Shown: in pieces, positions 43,689 to 51,443 of the stretch
Layout of the letters: every line of letters starts with the position of its first letter
Position numbering within the stretch: position 1 is the stretch's first letter
DNA from: Levilactobacillus suantsaiihabitans
GTDB lineage: Bacteria; Bacillota; Bacilli; Lactobacillales; Lactobacillaceae
DNA: 64,000 bases
Assembly (NCBI RefSeq): GCF_004745505.1
Contig: NZ_RKLX01000001.1
Coordinates: 62,001-126,000, forward strand
Direction of reading: 5' to 3'
Translations under genes and position numbers: made by a program
Notes under the pieces: model-generated
What the model was told of the DNA's origin: nothing
Seen by the model: the letters and a program-made list of their open reading frames with translations, nothing else
The model's database searches: none

Positions 43689-43793
43689 GCCGAAACGGGG
43701 ACCAAAAAGGCAGCCGGCTGTGCTTAAAGCTGACAGCCCAACCATCCTCACCAGGATCATTCGGTCATCATCCTTAATACTCGCCGGCTACCT
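43689..43793 (+). repeat. Diverged copy of repeat family A
   Basis: GGCCGAAACGGGGACCAAAAA then GGCAGCCGG, a TGCTTAAAGCTG block and CTTAATACTCGCCGGCTACC near the end: the family A order with diverged ends. Placed between the VIT gene stop and the permease start. Confidence 0.55.
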
Positions 43794-43873
43794 GAGTCCA
43801 CTCTTAGTCAACGTGTTCGATACATTGTACACTTGCTATCTGGCAATGGCATAAGAAAGTGGAAATAATCTGC

Positions 43874-44584
43874 TTAGAAGAATTGCCCAACGTAATAGTG
43901 AATAAACATGGTAATAATGCCGACAATCAGGTTGCGGACAATGGCCGTCTTGACCAGGCCGTGACCTAATTTGGCACTCAGAAACCCGGTCAAGGTCACG
44001 GACAACAGGACCGCCACGATGGTTGCGGGCCACTGAGTCGCGGCTGGAAACAGCGTCATGGCTGCCAGCGGGAAGATGCCCCCTAAAGAAGCCGCGAACA
44101 GTGAAGAAAAGGCGGCGTCCCAGGGATTCATATAGTGGCCGAGTTGAATATCTTCCTTGACGTTAACGACCGTGCCCAGAGCATCCTTGGCCATCAAATC
44201 CTTGGCGATAGCCAGAGACGTTTCGGCGGACACCCCGCGGTCCTCGTAGAATCGTTGGACGGCCGCCTGCTGGTCGGCGTAGTTGCTCTTCAACAGCCGC
44301 GCTTCTTTTTCGACAGCAGCTCTTTCGGTATCCTTTTGCGTGCTGACGGAGGCGTATTCACCGGACGCCATGGAAAACGCGCAGGCCAACAGGTCGGACA
44401 AGCCGGCGATGAAGATCGTAAATTGATTGGTCGTCGCCGCGGCGACACTGAACAGCACCCCAACAACGGTCAAAATCCCATCGTTGGACCCGAGCACGCC
44501 GGCTCGCAACGTATTGAGCTTCTCATCCATTGTTTGGTGTTGCTTAGTTTTTTTATGCGTACGTAATTCTTGATTTGCTACCAT
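43874..44584 (-). CDS. VIT family metal (Fe/Mn) transporter
   Basis: 236 residues; GGGGAGG precedes the ATG. RAGVLGSNDGILTVVGVLFSVAAA is the first VIT1/CCC1 helix with its Asp, and ACAFSMASGEYASVSTQKD the second with the Met-Glu metal site. A cytosolic region of three helices rich in charged residues follows and carries metal ligands in VIT1. The family exports or sequesters Fe2+/Mn2+. Second gene of a tandem pair of paralogues, 14 nt downstream of the other. Likely co-regulated by the PerR-like boxes upstream. Confidence 0.9.
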   Translation of the reverse strand: MVANQELRTHKKTKQHQTMDEKLNTLRAGVLGSNDGILTVVGVLFSVAAATTNQFTIFIAGLSDLLACAFSMASGEYASVSTQKDTERAAVEKEARLLKSNYADQQAAVQRFYEDRGVSAETSLAIAKDLMAKDALGTVVNVKEDIQLGHYMNPWDAAFSSLFAASLGGIFPLAAMTLFPAATQWPATIVAVLLSVTLTGFLSAKLGHGLVKTAIVRNLIVGIITMFIHYYVGQFF

Positions 44585-44598
44585 TTAAACTGCCTCCC

Positions 44599-45285
44599 CT
44601 AGGCGAATAACCGCCCGATGCCGTAAGTGACTAGCATCGTTAAAATTCCCGCAATCACATTGCGAACCGTGCCGTTCCGCCGATTGGCATTGCCCAAGAT
44701 GGCCGCCACGTAACCGGTGATCGATAAGGCAATCACCACAGCGACGAACGTCCCGGCAATCCGCCAGTTCTTCGGCATCAGACTGATGGAAACCAGCGGT
44801 AAGATGGACCCAGTTGGAAACGAGATCATCGACGCAATCGCCGCTGAAAATGGATTGGTATACTCCCCCACGTTGAAGCCGAAGCGCTCACGCACCGTGG
44901 TCTTCAGCGGATCTTTGGTCATCATTTCATGGGTGGCTTGTTCCGCCAATTCTGGCTTGATGCCACTAGCTACGTACTTGTCGCGCACAAATCCGTATTC
45001 CGTTTCGTAGTCGCTGTCCAACGCATTGGTCTGTGTCTGAATCGCCTTGCGTTGGGCGTCCTTTTGCGTATTGACCGACACGTATTCCCCCATGGCCATC
45101 GAGACCGTCCCGGCAATCATGCCGGCGATCCCGGAAATAAAGATGGCATAGCTGCTGGTCGCGGCCCCCGCCACCCCAACAACGATGCCGGCCACCGACA
45201 AGATACCATCGTTGGCGCCCATGACACTCGCCCGTAATACGTTGATCCGTTGCGCCAAGGTTGCTGGCTTCTTAGTTCTCTTCAT
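44599..45285 (-). CDS. VIT family metal (Fe/Mn) transporter, paralogue
   Basis: 228 residues from ATG 45285 (GGGGGCGG upstream; a TTG one codon earlier is possible). ASVMGANDGILSVAGIVVGVAGA and TVSMAMGEYVSVNTQKD repeat the helix 1 and helix 2 signatures of its neighbour. First of the pair behind a TTTACT/TACAAT promoter. Two different chains suggest a heterodimer or division by metal. Confidence 0.9.
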   Translation of the reverse strand: MKRTKKPATLAQRINVLRASVMGANDGILSVAGIVVGVAGAATSSYAIFISGIAGMIAGTVSMAMGEYVSVNTQKDAQRKAIQTQTNALDSDYETEYGFVRDKYVASGIKPELAEQATHEMMTKDPLKTTVRERFGFNVGEYTNPFSAAIASMISFPTGSILPLVSISLMPKNWRIAGTFVAVVIALSITGYVAAILGNANRRNGTVRNVIAGILTMLVTYGIGRLFA

Positions 45286-45378
45286 CAATATCCGCCCCCA
45301 GATAAGTTTTGTGACATCCTTTTTTATTCTAACACTGTTCGAAATAAAAGTTTGGGTTAACTAATAATTTTGGCTAAT

Positions 45379-45393
45379 TTAGAATCATTCTTA
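45379..45393. promoter_or_regulatory. PerR-type box in the VIT leader
   Basis: TTAGAATCATTCTTA is close to the Per box TTATAATNATTATAA and symmetric except for the last pair region. It lies 16 nt downstream of the VIT -10 element, a roadblock or repression position. Confidence 0.55.
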
Positions 45394-45408
45394 TCTGTCA
45401 CTAGACCC

Positions 45409-45437
45409 ATTGTAAGCATCTTGCCTTGAAAAGTAAA
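45409..45437 (-). promoter_or_regulatory. Promoter of the VIT gene pair
   Basis: On the minus strand TTTACT (45432-45437), 17-base spacer, TACAAT (45409-45414), leader of about 115 nt. Confidence 0.7.
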
Positions 45438-45532
45438 CTCTTATTTTGACTTTTTGGCAATTAATTGCGATTGATTCTAAATAAGTCGTTTTACTGGAAC
45501 TCTTGGCTAGATGTGGTTTAATAGAGTCAGAC

Positions 45533-45546
45533 TAGAGTCATTCTTA
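45533..45546. promoter_or_regulatory. Second PerR-type box, upstream of perR
   Basis: TAGAGTCATTCTTA repeats the first box with one change (AGAGTCATTCTTA against AGAATCATTCTTA). It lies 33 nt before a TATAAT at 45579-45584 that probably serves perR. Confidence 0.45.
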
Positions 45547-45700
45547 AAAAACATTTTCCCTAACCACTAGAATATGCGTATAATGGTCAAGTCGCTTCTA
45601 TTCGGTAAGTGATACCAGCGACTCCATTACCACCTAAACCAAAATTTTGCTTCACTATTCTTATTGACAATAACACCTTTAATTAGAGGAGGGATTTATC

Positions 45701-46201
45701 TTGGCTGGTCAGCAGCAACTTCTTACTCACGCCTTACAAACGTTAAAAGACCACCACGTCCGGGTGACGCCCCAACGGCAGACGATTCTGACCTATTTGG
45801 TGACGCACCACAACCACCCCTCGGTCGACACGATTTTTAACGCGCTCGCCGTTGAGGCGCCCAACCTCAGCATGGCCACGATTTACAACACCTTGAATCT
45901 CTTCGTCGACCTGGGCATCGTGATTGAACTGCCCAACGACAACGGCGGGATTCGCTACGACTTCTACGGACGACCGCACTATCACGTTATCTGTGAAAAT
46001 TGCGGTAAAATCACGGACGTCTTTACGCCGGAATTTTCTAAGATTGAAAATGAACTGAATGAACAGGCCAGTGCACAGACCGGCTACCTGGTCACCAGCA
46101 ATCACGTTGAGGTCTACGGCCTGTGTCCGGAGTGCCAGCAAAAGCTCCACATCGACCCAGACCGACAAAAGTGGGCGCAAGAAGCCAACGACCGTCTATA
46201 A
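45701..46201 (+). CDS. perR: Fur family regulator, PerR-like
   Basis: 166 residues from TTG 45701, after GAGGAGGG. Winged-helix domain with HHNHPSVDTIFNAL (His37-equivalent), IRYDFYGRPHYHVICENCG (Asp85, His91 and His93 equivalents) and two zinc pairs CENC and CPEC. Asp rather than Glu at the 85 position points to PerR, a peroxide sensor using Fe or Mn, rather than Fur. It is divergent from the VIT metal transporters and shares box sequences with them. Confidence 0.87.
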   Translation: MAGQQQLLTHALQTLKDHHVRVTPQRQTILTYLVTHHNHPSVDTIFNALAVEAPNLSMATIYNTLNLFVDLGIVIELPNDNGGIRYDFYGRPHYHVICENCGKITDVFTPEFSKIENELNEQASAQTGYLVTSNHVEVYGLCPECQQKLHIDPDRQKWAQEANDRL

Positions 46202-46202
46202 C

Positions 46203-46343
46203 CTTCCGCCTACCGTTCGCCAAATATGGGTTGGAACACTGGGGCGGACGGGCCGAGCCAAAGGAAGGTCTCGGCATCTCGCTTTGAGCCGAAGTTCGCG
46301 TCTCAAATGGCCTCATGGCCGAAACGTACGCCAACAGCCAGCT
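46203..46343 (+). repeat. Repeat family B copy, truncated and joined to family A
   Basis: CCGCCTACCGTTCGCCAAATA starts 4-5 nt after the perR stop; hairpins GCCGAG/CTCGGC and CTTTGAG follow, then the sequence switches to GGCCGAAACGTACGCCAACA (family A end). The right arm of the outer stem is missing. Confidence 0.75.
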
Positions 46344-46367
46344 ATTTTAAATAAGTTCCAACCAGGT

Positions 46368-46398
46368 GGTCAGGGCCGTGGTCTTGACCCCTTTTTTC
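46368..46398 (+). terminator. Terminator of perR, beyond the repeat
   Basis: GGTCAGG pairs with CTTGACC (one wobble), then CCTTTTTTC. Confidence 0.75.
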
Positions 46399-46503
46399 GT
46401 GCGGCCGTGGTTAGGAAAATTTTACTGAACCGTTACCAAACCAGCGGCTGGTTCCTTTCACAACTGTTTTCATAAAAAGGCCGCTCAGCCCCGCCATGGC
46501 AAT

Positions 46504-46520
46504 GTTACAGCCACATTACA
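46504..46520 (-). promoter_or_regulatory. WalR-type box upstream of the amidase
   Basis: On the minus strand TGTAAT-GTGGC-TGTAAC is a perfect TGTWAH-N5-TGTWAH. It is 218 nt before the amidase start and, like those at 8465 and 10108, on the strand opposite to the gene. The gap 46400-46737 otherwise holds a TGGCCA-ended hairpin near 46598 and no supported gene. Confidence 0.55.
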
Positions 46521-46737
46521 GGTGTCGTTAACTTTTAATCTATTTGCAAACACACCGAACAAAGGCCGCGGCTATCGTTATTAGCATCGTAATATTGGCC
46601 ATGAAGCCCCGTCTGGCGCTTGTCGTGGCCACTGATAATGTATATAGTTGATAACGGATATTAATCGAAGACGACTGAGCAATCGGGTTTTCCCGGTTGT
46701 CGTAAAAATGACTAGAAAGATATGAGGGATGATCAGG

Positions 46738-47826
46738 GTGAAATTGCACAAAGTATTATTAACGGCATTGGCGACGTTGAGCGCTGCTGGGATCTTAGGA
46801 CTGACCACGACTAACGCTTCGGCCGCGTCCAAGGTCAACAGTTACATTGACAGTCAAAACATCAAACCAGCTAAGATAACCAAGTCCATTTGGAGTGGTT
46901 TTCCAAAGAACAAGTACCGGCACGGCAAAGGCAAGCCTGAAGGTGTCGTCGTTCACGAAACGGCCAACCCCTCCTCGACCATTTATAACGAAATTGCTTA
47001 CATGAAGCGCAACTACAACAACGCTTTCGTGCACAGCTTCGTCGATGGTTCCCGGATCATCAACATTGCCAACACCGATTACCTGGCTTGGGGCGTTGGT
47101 TTCCCCGGCAACGCGCGCTTCGTTCAATTCGAACAAGTTGAAGTCCACAGCAAGTCCGCATTTGCCCACGAAATCGCTAACGCTGCCTGGTACACGGCTT
47201 ACCTGTTAAACGAATACAACTTGAAGCCTAACGACGCCGCTTACGACGGTAAGGGGACGGTTTGGTCTCATGGTTCAGTCGCCAAACATTTAGGTGGCTC
47301 CACGCATACCGACCCCGTTGGTTACTACGCCAGTGCGGGGAGCAAGTACTTTGGTCAAAAGTACACGATGTCCATGTTCTACACGATGGTCAAGAAGTAC
47401 TACAAGGCCATGAACGTCAAGCACACCAAGCTGGTCTCAGCTAAGTACACGTCCGTGAACAAACAAGCAACGTTGAGCAAAAATTACAAGAAGTACTACC
47501 TGTACAACCACCTGAAGGGTGCCAACAAGAACGCCAAGCGGCAAAGTTGGTCCAAGATTTCGCCTAAGGTTGGCAAGACTTACTACATCGACATGGTTGG
47601 TAAGAAGAGCACGGGCCAGACTTGGTACCGTATCAAGCCTTCTAAGAACACCAAGAGCAAGACGCGTTACTGGGTCTACTCCAAGAACCTGTCTGGCGTG
47701 AAGAACGTGCCAACGACTAGCGCCAGTTCTAGTTCTGCCAGTTCTAGCAGCGTCGCCACCGCAGCGGCATCCAGTGCCAGTGCCAGCGGCAGCACCACTG
47801 AAACCAGCAGTGCTAGCAGTAACTAA
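46738..47826 (+). CDS. Secreted N-acetylmuramoyl-L-alanine amidase (amidase_2)
   Basis: GTG 46738 is chosen since GAGGG lies 9 nt upstream; the ATG at 46729 abuts it. 362 residues: signal peptide to about NASA|ASK (residue 30), amidase_2/PGRP domain with zinc ligands in VVVHETANPSS, the SHGSVAKHLGGSTHTDP end and EQVEVH, then a Lys/Tyr-rich SH3-like wall-binding module (about 225-320) and a Ser/Ala-rich tail of about 40 residues. It cuts the bond between MurNAc and L-Ala in peptidoglycan. Confidence 0.92.
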   Translation: MKLHKVLLTALATLSAAGILGLTTTNASAASKVNSYIDSQNIKPAKITKSIWSGFPKNKYRHGKGKPEGVVVHETANPSSTIYNEIAYMKRNYNNAFVHSFVDGSRIINIANTDYLAWGVGFPGNARFVQFEQVEVHSKSAFAHEIANAAWYTAYLLNEYNLKPNDAAYDGKGTVWSHGSVAKHLGGSTHTDPVGYYASAGSKYFGQKYTMSMFYTMVKKYYKAMNVKHTKLVSAKYTSVNKQATLSKNYKKYYLYNHLKGANKNAKRQSWSKISPKVGKTYYIDMVGKKSTGQTWYRIKPSKNTKSKTRYWVYSKNLSGVKNVPTTSASSSSASSSSVATAAASSASASGSTTETSSASSN

Positions 47827-47840
47827 CTTATAACTATGTG

Positions 47841-47879
47841 AAACGACCATTCCGGTTCCCCCGGGGTGGTCGTTTTTTT
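47841..47879 (+). terminator. Terminator after the amidase gene
   Basis: AAACGACCA...TGGTCGTTT stem with inner CCGG pairing and a run of T, 16 nt after the stop. Confidence 0.9.
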
Positions 47880-48010
47880 GCCTGGTACGCAGTGACAGCG
47901 TGCAGATGGCCGCCAAATCTGAGAGAACGCTGGGACAGACGGTCGTCATGCCAGTGCCTCTCGCCGAGCACCCTACCGTAGCCTAAAAATTTCGTACAAC
48001 TTTACAGATA

Positions 48011-48048
48011 AAAAGGCGTAGACCTACGAACAAACTTGGTCTACGCCT
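48011..48048 (-). terminator. Terminator of the yibEF operon, beyond a repeat
   Basis: AGGCGTAGACC pairs perfectly with GGTCTACGCCT; TTTTTATC follows on the minus strand. It is 250 nt after the stop at 48294, with the repeat copy in between. Confidence 0.88.
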
Positions 48049-48062
48049 GAATCTTTTAAATT

Positions 48063-48262
48063 GGTGAAACTAGGCATCTACGTCAGTCAGGATTCCCACA
48101 AGTTAACGCTTATCAGCGACACCCTGCTAATCGGTGAATCAGTTAACAAGTCAAATGTGACAAAGGGCTAAACCAATTGTGGTTGGCAAGCACTCCAGTA
48201 ACCGAGAGTCCACCGCGTTCCAACCCATATTTGGCGGACGGTAGGCGGCCAGCACAAACTCC
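48063..48262 (-). repeat. Repeat family B copy without internal hairpins
   Basis: On the minus strand it starts CTGGCCGCCTACCGTCCGCC 42 nt after the stop at 48294, runs through CAAATATGGGTTGG and jumps directly to the right-end ACTCTCGG, then the tail to CCTGACTGACGTAGATGCC and TTTCAC. Confidence 0.75.
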
Positions 48263-48293
48263 GTTCTAACGAACGACTGGCAGATAAGCACCG

Positions 48294-49079
48294 CTATTTG
48301 TCCGCAGAGATTCGCTTAGCCGCGCGCTTGCGTTGGCCGGCGACGGCCCGCGTCATGACCCAGGTCGTGATGGGCACGGTCAGGATCACGCTGACCATGG
48401 CGAAGAGAATCATGAGAATCTCCGATACAAATATTTTATCATTTAAGATTTCACCCACTGAGTAATGCACACCGGTAAACCAAATGAACAGCGCCAGAAA
48501 GCCACCGAAGAAACCAAAAAACAAGGTGTTAAAGGTCGTCCCGATGATTTGCTTGCCCACGGCGATACCATCCCCCAACAAGCTCCTTAACGGGACCTGC
48601 GGGTGCTGCTCAAGGATTTCACTGAGACCCGCGGCAATCGCCATGGCGGCCTCGGCAATCGCCCCCAGCGTGCTTAAAATGGCCGTAGCGGTGGTCACCT
48701 GAACGAACTTGACGCCAACTAGCACCGACAAGCCCTCCAGGTCCTCGCTGTCCTCGGGACCGAAGCCCTGAACCAGCGCCCAGTGCTCGACCGGGACGAT
48801 CAACAGGACCAAGACCACCAACACTACCGCCGAGGCGATGAAGGCCACCGTACTGGAGAGGTCGTCGCCACTGCTCATGAAGATGGTCAACGCCAAGACT
48901 AGCAGCCCGACCACTAACGTCACGATCAGCGGTGGAAATTGAAAGGCCACCAAGACGATGGCTAAGAACAAGAGCCCAAAGTTGAGCAGCAATGCCAGAA
49001 ACGACTGGGCCCCGGCTTTGCCCCCCACCAGCACCATCAAGACCAATAAGACGAGTCCTAACACAGTAATCGTACTCAT
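48294..49079 (-). CDS. YibE/F family membrane protein, second gene
   Basis: 261 residues from ATG 49079, with AGAAGGTG upstream and ATGA overlap with the preceding gene. Seven or so membrane segments; ATAILSTLGAIAEAAMAIAAGL and GKQIIGTTFNTLFFGFFGGFLALF carry the conserved small-residue stretches of YibE/F proteins. Basic C-terminus (RKRAAKRISADK). Transport function of the family is unproven. Confidence 0.85.
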   Translation of the reverse strand: MSTITVLGLVLLVLMVLVGGKAGAQSFLALLLNFGLLFLAIVLVAFQFPPLIVTLVVGLLVLALTIFMSSGDDLSSTVAFIASAVVLVVLVLLIVPVEHWALVQGFGPEDSEDLEGLSVLVGVKFVQVTTATAILSTLGAIAEAAMAIAAGLSEILEQHPQVPLRSLLGDGIAVGKQIIGTTFNTLFFGFFGGFLALFIWFTGVHYSVGEILNDKIFVSEILMILFAMVSVILTVPITTWVMTRAVAGQRKRAAKRISADK

Positions 49080-50191
49080 GCGCGCACCTTCTTTTCCATA
49101 AAGCGACTGGCCAAGAAACTGGCCAATGGGACCGCCAGCACGATGCCAATGCCACTGATGAGACTTTGGACGACCCCCATCGACATGTTCATCGAGAAGG
49201 TGTAGCCCCAACTATTGCCGTTTTTCAGATACAGCATTGCCATGGGGAAGGTGTCCGCCACGAAGATGAAGAACAGCACGTTGATCAGCGGGCCCATGAT
49301 CGTACTGCCGATTTGGCGGCCGGACTTGAACACCTGCGCGGCTGAGAGTTCGGGCCGCTCACGTTTCAACGCAAACAGCGACGAGATGATGTCGGTCGAC
49401 TCGTCCATGACCGCCCCCAGCGACCCCAACAAGGTCTCCGCCAAGAACAACGGCCGCGGCAATTGGGTGACGTACTGCATGGATTCGTAGTACATCCCTC
49501 GTTCATGGGTGAAATGAAAGACGATGAGCCCCACGACGATTGCGACGGCCGTGCCACCCAGCGTCGTGGCCAAGGTGATCAGCATTTGCCGATTGGCGCC
49601 CAACACTAACCACAGTGTCAGCGCCGCAAAGACCACGGCCAGGCTCCCGAAGATCCACAAGACCTGGGCGCCTTGCGTGGAACCGTTGAGCAGGATGGCT
49701 ATTAAGAAGAGGACGCCGTTGGCCGCCACGCTCAAAAAGGCCATGAAGCCGCTGAATTGCATGATCAATAAGAGCAACCCCACGACCAGCCAGATCATGA
49801 AGACCAGCGGCGTGTCGCGTTTCAAATCCTTGGCCGAAGCCGTCAGGTGATCGTCCTGATGATCATGGACCACCACGAAGAGTTGGCTGCCCACCCGGTA
49901 GCGCTGATCCATGGCGCCCGACCGCGAATACGTGTTGGTGATCGTCAAATGGCGGCCGCGATATTGGCCGTTTAAAATCTGCCCGTGCAGCGTCTGCTTG
50001 GTCTGGACATCGGTGTTGTGAAAATCATCGGTCTCCTTGCTGCTGGGCCCCGTGGTGACTTGGGTTACGCGCATGATGGGGTCACGGTACAACGCCGCGT
50101 CATGTTGGGTCCCCCAGACCAGCAGGCCCCCAATCAGCAGTGTCACCAACCAGGCGAGCACCCGACCCCGGTTTGTCTTTAAAAATTGCAT
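49076..50191 (-). CDS. YibE/F family membrane protein, first gene
   Basis: 371 residues. One N-terminal helix, an external domain of about 110 residues (residues 30-130; includes GQILNGQYRGRHLTITNTYS, a beta-rich fold typical of YibE), then about seven helices with ETLLGSLGAVMDESTDIISSLFAL and GPLINVLFFIFVADTF as conserved blocks. Forms a pair with the downstream gene. Promoter not assigned. Function unknown. Confidence 0.87.
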   Translation of the reverse strand: MQFLKTNRGRVLAWLVTLLIGGLLVWGTQHDAALYRDPIMRVTQVTTGPSSKETDDFHNTDVQTKQTLHGQILNGQYRGRHLTITNTYSRSGAMDQRYRVGSQLFVVVHDHQDDHLTASAKDLKRDTPLVFMIWLVVGLLLLIMQFSGFMAFLSVAANGVLFLIAILLNGSTQGAQVLWIFGSLAVVFAALTLWLVLGANRQMLITLATTLGGTAVAIVVGLIVFHFTHERGMYYESMQYVTQLPRPLFLAETLLGSLGAVMDESTDIISSLFALKRERPELSAAQVFKSGRQIGSTIMGPLINVLFFIFVADTFPMAMLYLKNGNSWGYTFSMNMSMGVVQSLISGIGIVLAVPLASFLASRFMEKKVRA

Positions 50192-50348
50192 GTCCCCGTC
50201 CCTTTCTTCCTATTTTGCAAACACGCATCCAATATACCACTTTCTGACAGGTCGATTCCCTATCACCAAAAATTTTAACAAAATCACAGGAACCCGCGGA
50301 CTGTCAACCCTTCTGACCCTAAATAATTGTGAAAGTCCCGGGAAAGCC

Positions 50349-50377
50349 TTGCATTTTGGCCTAAAAACCAGTACACT
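50349..50377 (+). promoter_or_regulatory. Promoter of the 38-residue basic peptide gene
   Basis: TTGCAT (50349-50354), 17-base spacer, TACACT (50372-50377). Confidence 0.7.
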
Positions 50378-50417
50378 TACAGTCGATTGTTATTTTAATT
50401 AAGCGAGGGTTTTTACA

Positions 50418-50534
50418 ATGAGAAAAGCACATCCAAATGGCGTACAAGGCCGCCGGAAGGTTAACCGTAAAAAGGACCGGAAGCGCCGCGACGAAATTTC
50501 AGACTTACAACGTTGGTTAAAGAACAAGAAGTAA
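50418..50534 (+). CDS. 38-residue highly basic peptide
   Basis: ATG 50418 after GCGAGGG, stop TAA at 50532. Thirty-eight residues, of which about 17 are Lys or Arg: MRKAHPNGVQGRRKVNRKKD then KRRDEISDLQRWLKNKK. The charge and a short helix at the end suggest nucleic acid or ribosome contact, as in small ribosomal proteins, but it is not one I recognise. Own promoter and terminator strengthen the case that it is expressed. Confidence 0.6.
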   Translation: MRKAHPNGVQGRRKVNRKKDRKRRDEISDLQRWLKNKK

Positions 50535-50555
50535 GCTGAAACGCCAATACCATGA

Positions 50556-50588
50556 AACGCACTGACACTCGTCGGTGCGTTTTGTTTT
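50556..50588 (+). terminator. Terminator after the basic peptide gene
   Basis: ACGCACTGAC pairs with GTCGGTGCGT (one mismatch), followed by TTTGTTTT. Confidence 0.85.
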
Positions 50589-50607
50589 GCCTTAAAATCA
50601 GTGTATC

Positions 50608-50638
50608 AAAAAAGGACTGCCTTGAGTTCCTGCAGTCC
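50608..50638 (-). terminator. Terminator of uspA, beyond a repeat fragment
   Basis: GGACTGC/GCAGTCC stem and TTTTTTG on the minus strand. Between it and the uspA stop lie about 120 nt that begin CCGCCTGACCGTTCG, a family B left end 5 nt after the stop. Confidence 0.85.
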
Positions 50639-50764
50639 CGGATAATAGCTATTTAATTTAGGCTCAGCTGTTAACTGCTGGTAAGCCTGCAATGTAGCGC
50701 CGGTAGTCGATGGGTCACCACCCGAACTAACGGCTGGGTCGTTAACGAACGGTCAGGCGGATGC

Positions 50765-51190
50765 TTAATCCACGACCAAGACGCTGGTTTCGGAGTTGTG
50801 GACGACGTAACTGGTGGTAGAGCCCATGATGGCGCGGCCGAGCCCGTGTACCCCGGAGCGGCCGATCACCGTCAGCGACGTGTGCAAGTCAGCTGGCAAC
50901 GTCTTGGCAATCGTTGGTTTAGGTAACCCCACTTGGAATCTGGTTTCCACGGGAACCCCTTGCGCCTCAACCTCTTTGACCGCACTATCCAAGAATTTGC
51001 TAGCGGCATCCTTGAAATGCGTCACGATTTCGCTACCGAATTCCGCGCCGTAGTGGGCATAGGTCTGATCACTGGCGACGGAAACGATGAACAATTTAGA
51101 CCCCAGCTCCTTGGCTAACTTAGTGGCCTCAAGCAGTGCTGCGTGCGCGTTTTTACTACCATCCATTGGTACTAAGATCCGTTCATACAT
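50765..51190 (-). CDS. Universal stress protein UspA family
   Basis: 141 residues, single Usp domain. ILVPMDGSKNAHAALLEA at the start, and G-x2-G-x9-G(S/T) ATP-binding loop IGRSGVHGLGRAIMGSTTSYVV near the end. GGAAGGACGG before the ATG. These cytosolic proteins bind ATP and help survive stress; the specific role is unknown. Confidence 0.93.
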   Translation of the reverse strand: MYERILVPMDGSKNAHAALLEATKLAKELGSKLFIVSVASDQTYAHYGAEFGSEIVTHFKDAASKFLDSAVKEVEAQGVPVETRFQVGLPKPTIAKTLPADLHTSLTVIGRSGVHGLGRAIMGSTTSYVVHNSETSVLVVD

Positions 51191-51443
51191 AATATCCCGT
51201 CCTTCCTATAGTAAACCATCCATGTGGTATCGTTTTCCACAACTTCATCATAACAATTCTGGCCAGTCCCGGGAAGTCTTTTGCTTGATTTATCACGAGA
51301 TTTTTAGGCTTCCTGGCGAAATGTTAGCCAATTCTCATAGTCCCCCTCAACGAATTGGGGACTCGGATTTTGTTCCTACAAAATGCCCCAGATTGTGGTA
51401 AGATGGGTCAAGTAAAATTAATCACTGAGGGATGGATATCAAT

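Noticed and set aside
45701-46201. Reading the Fur family regulator as Fur or Zur
   Set aside because: The Asp in the YDF segment and the HYHVICENCG context fit PerR better; Fur usually has Glu there. The assignment still needs a phylogeny.
46540-46605. 20-codon hydrophobic minus-strand ORF (MANITMLITIAAAFVRCVCK) with a hairpin over its start
   Set aside because: It looks superficially like a type I toxin but has no good ribosome site, no Fst/Ldr pattern and no visible antisense RNA promoter.
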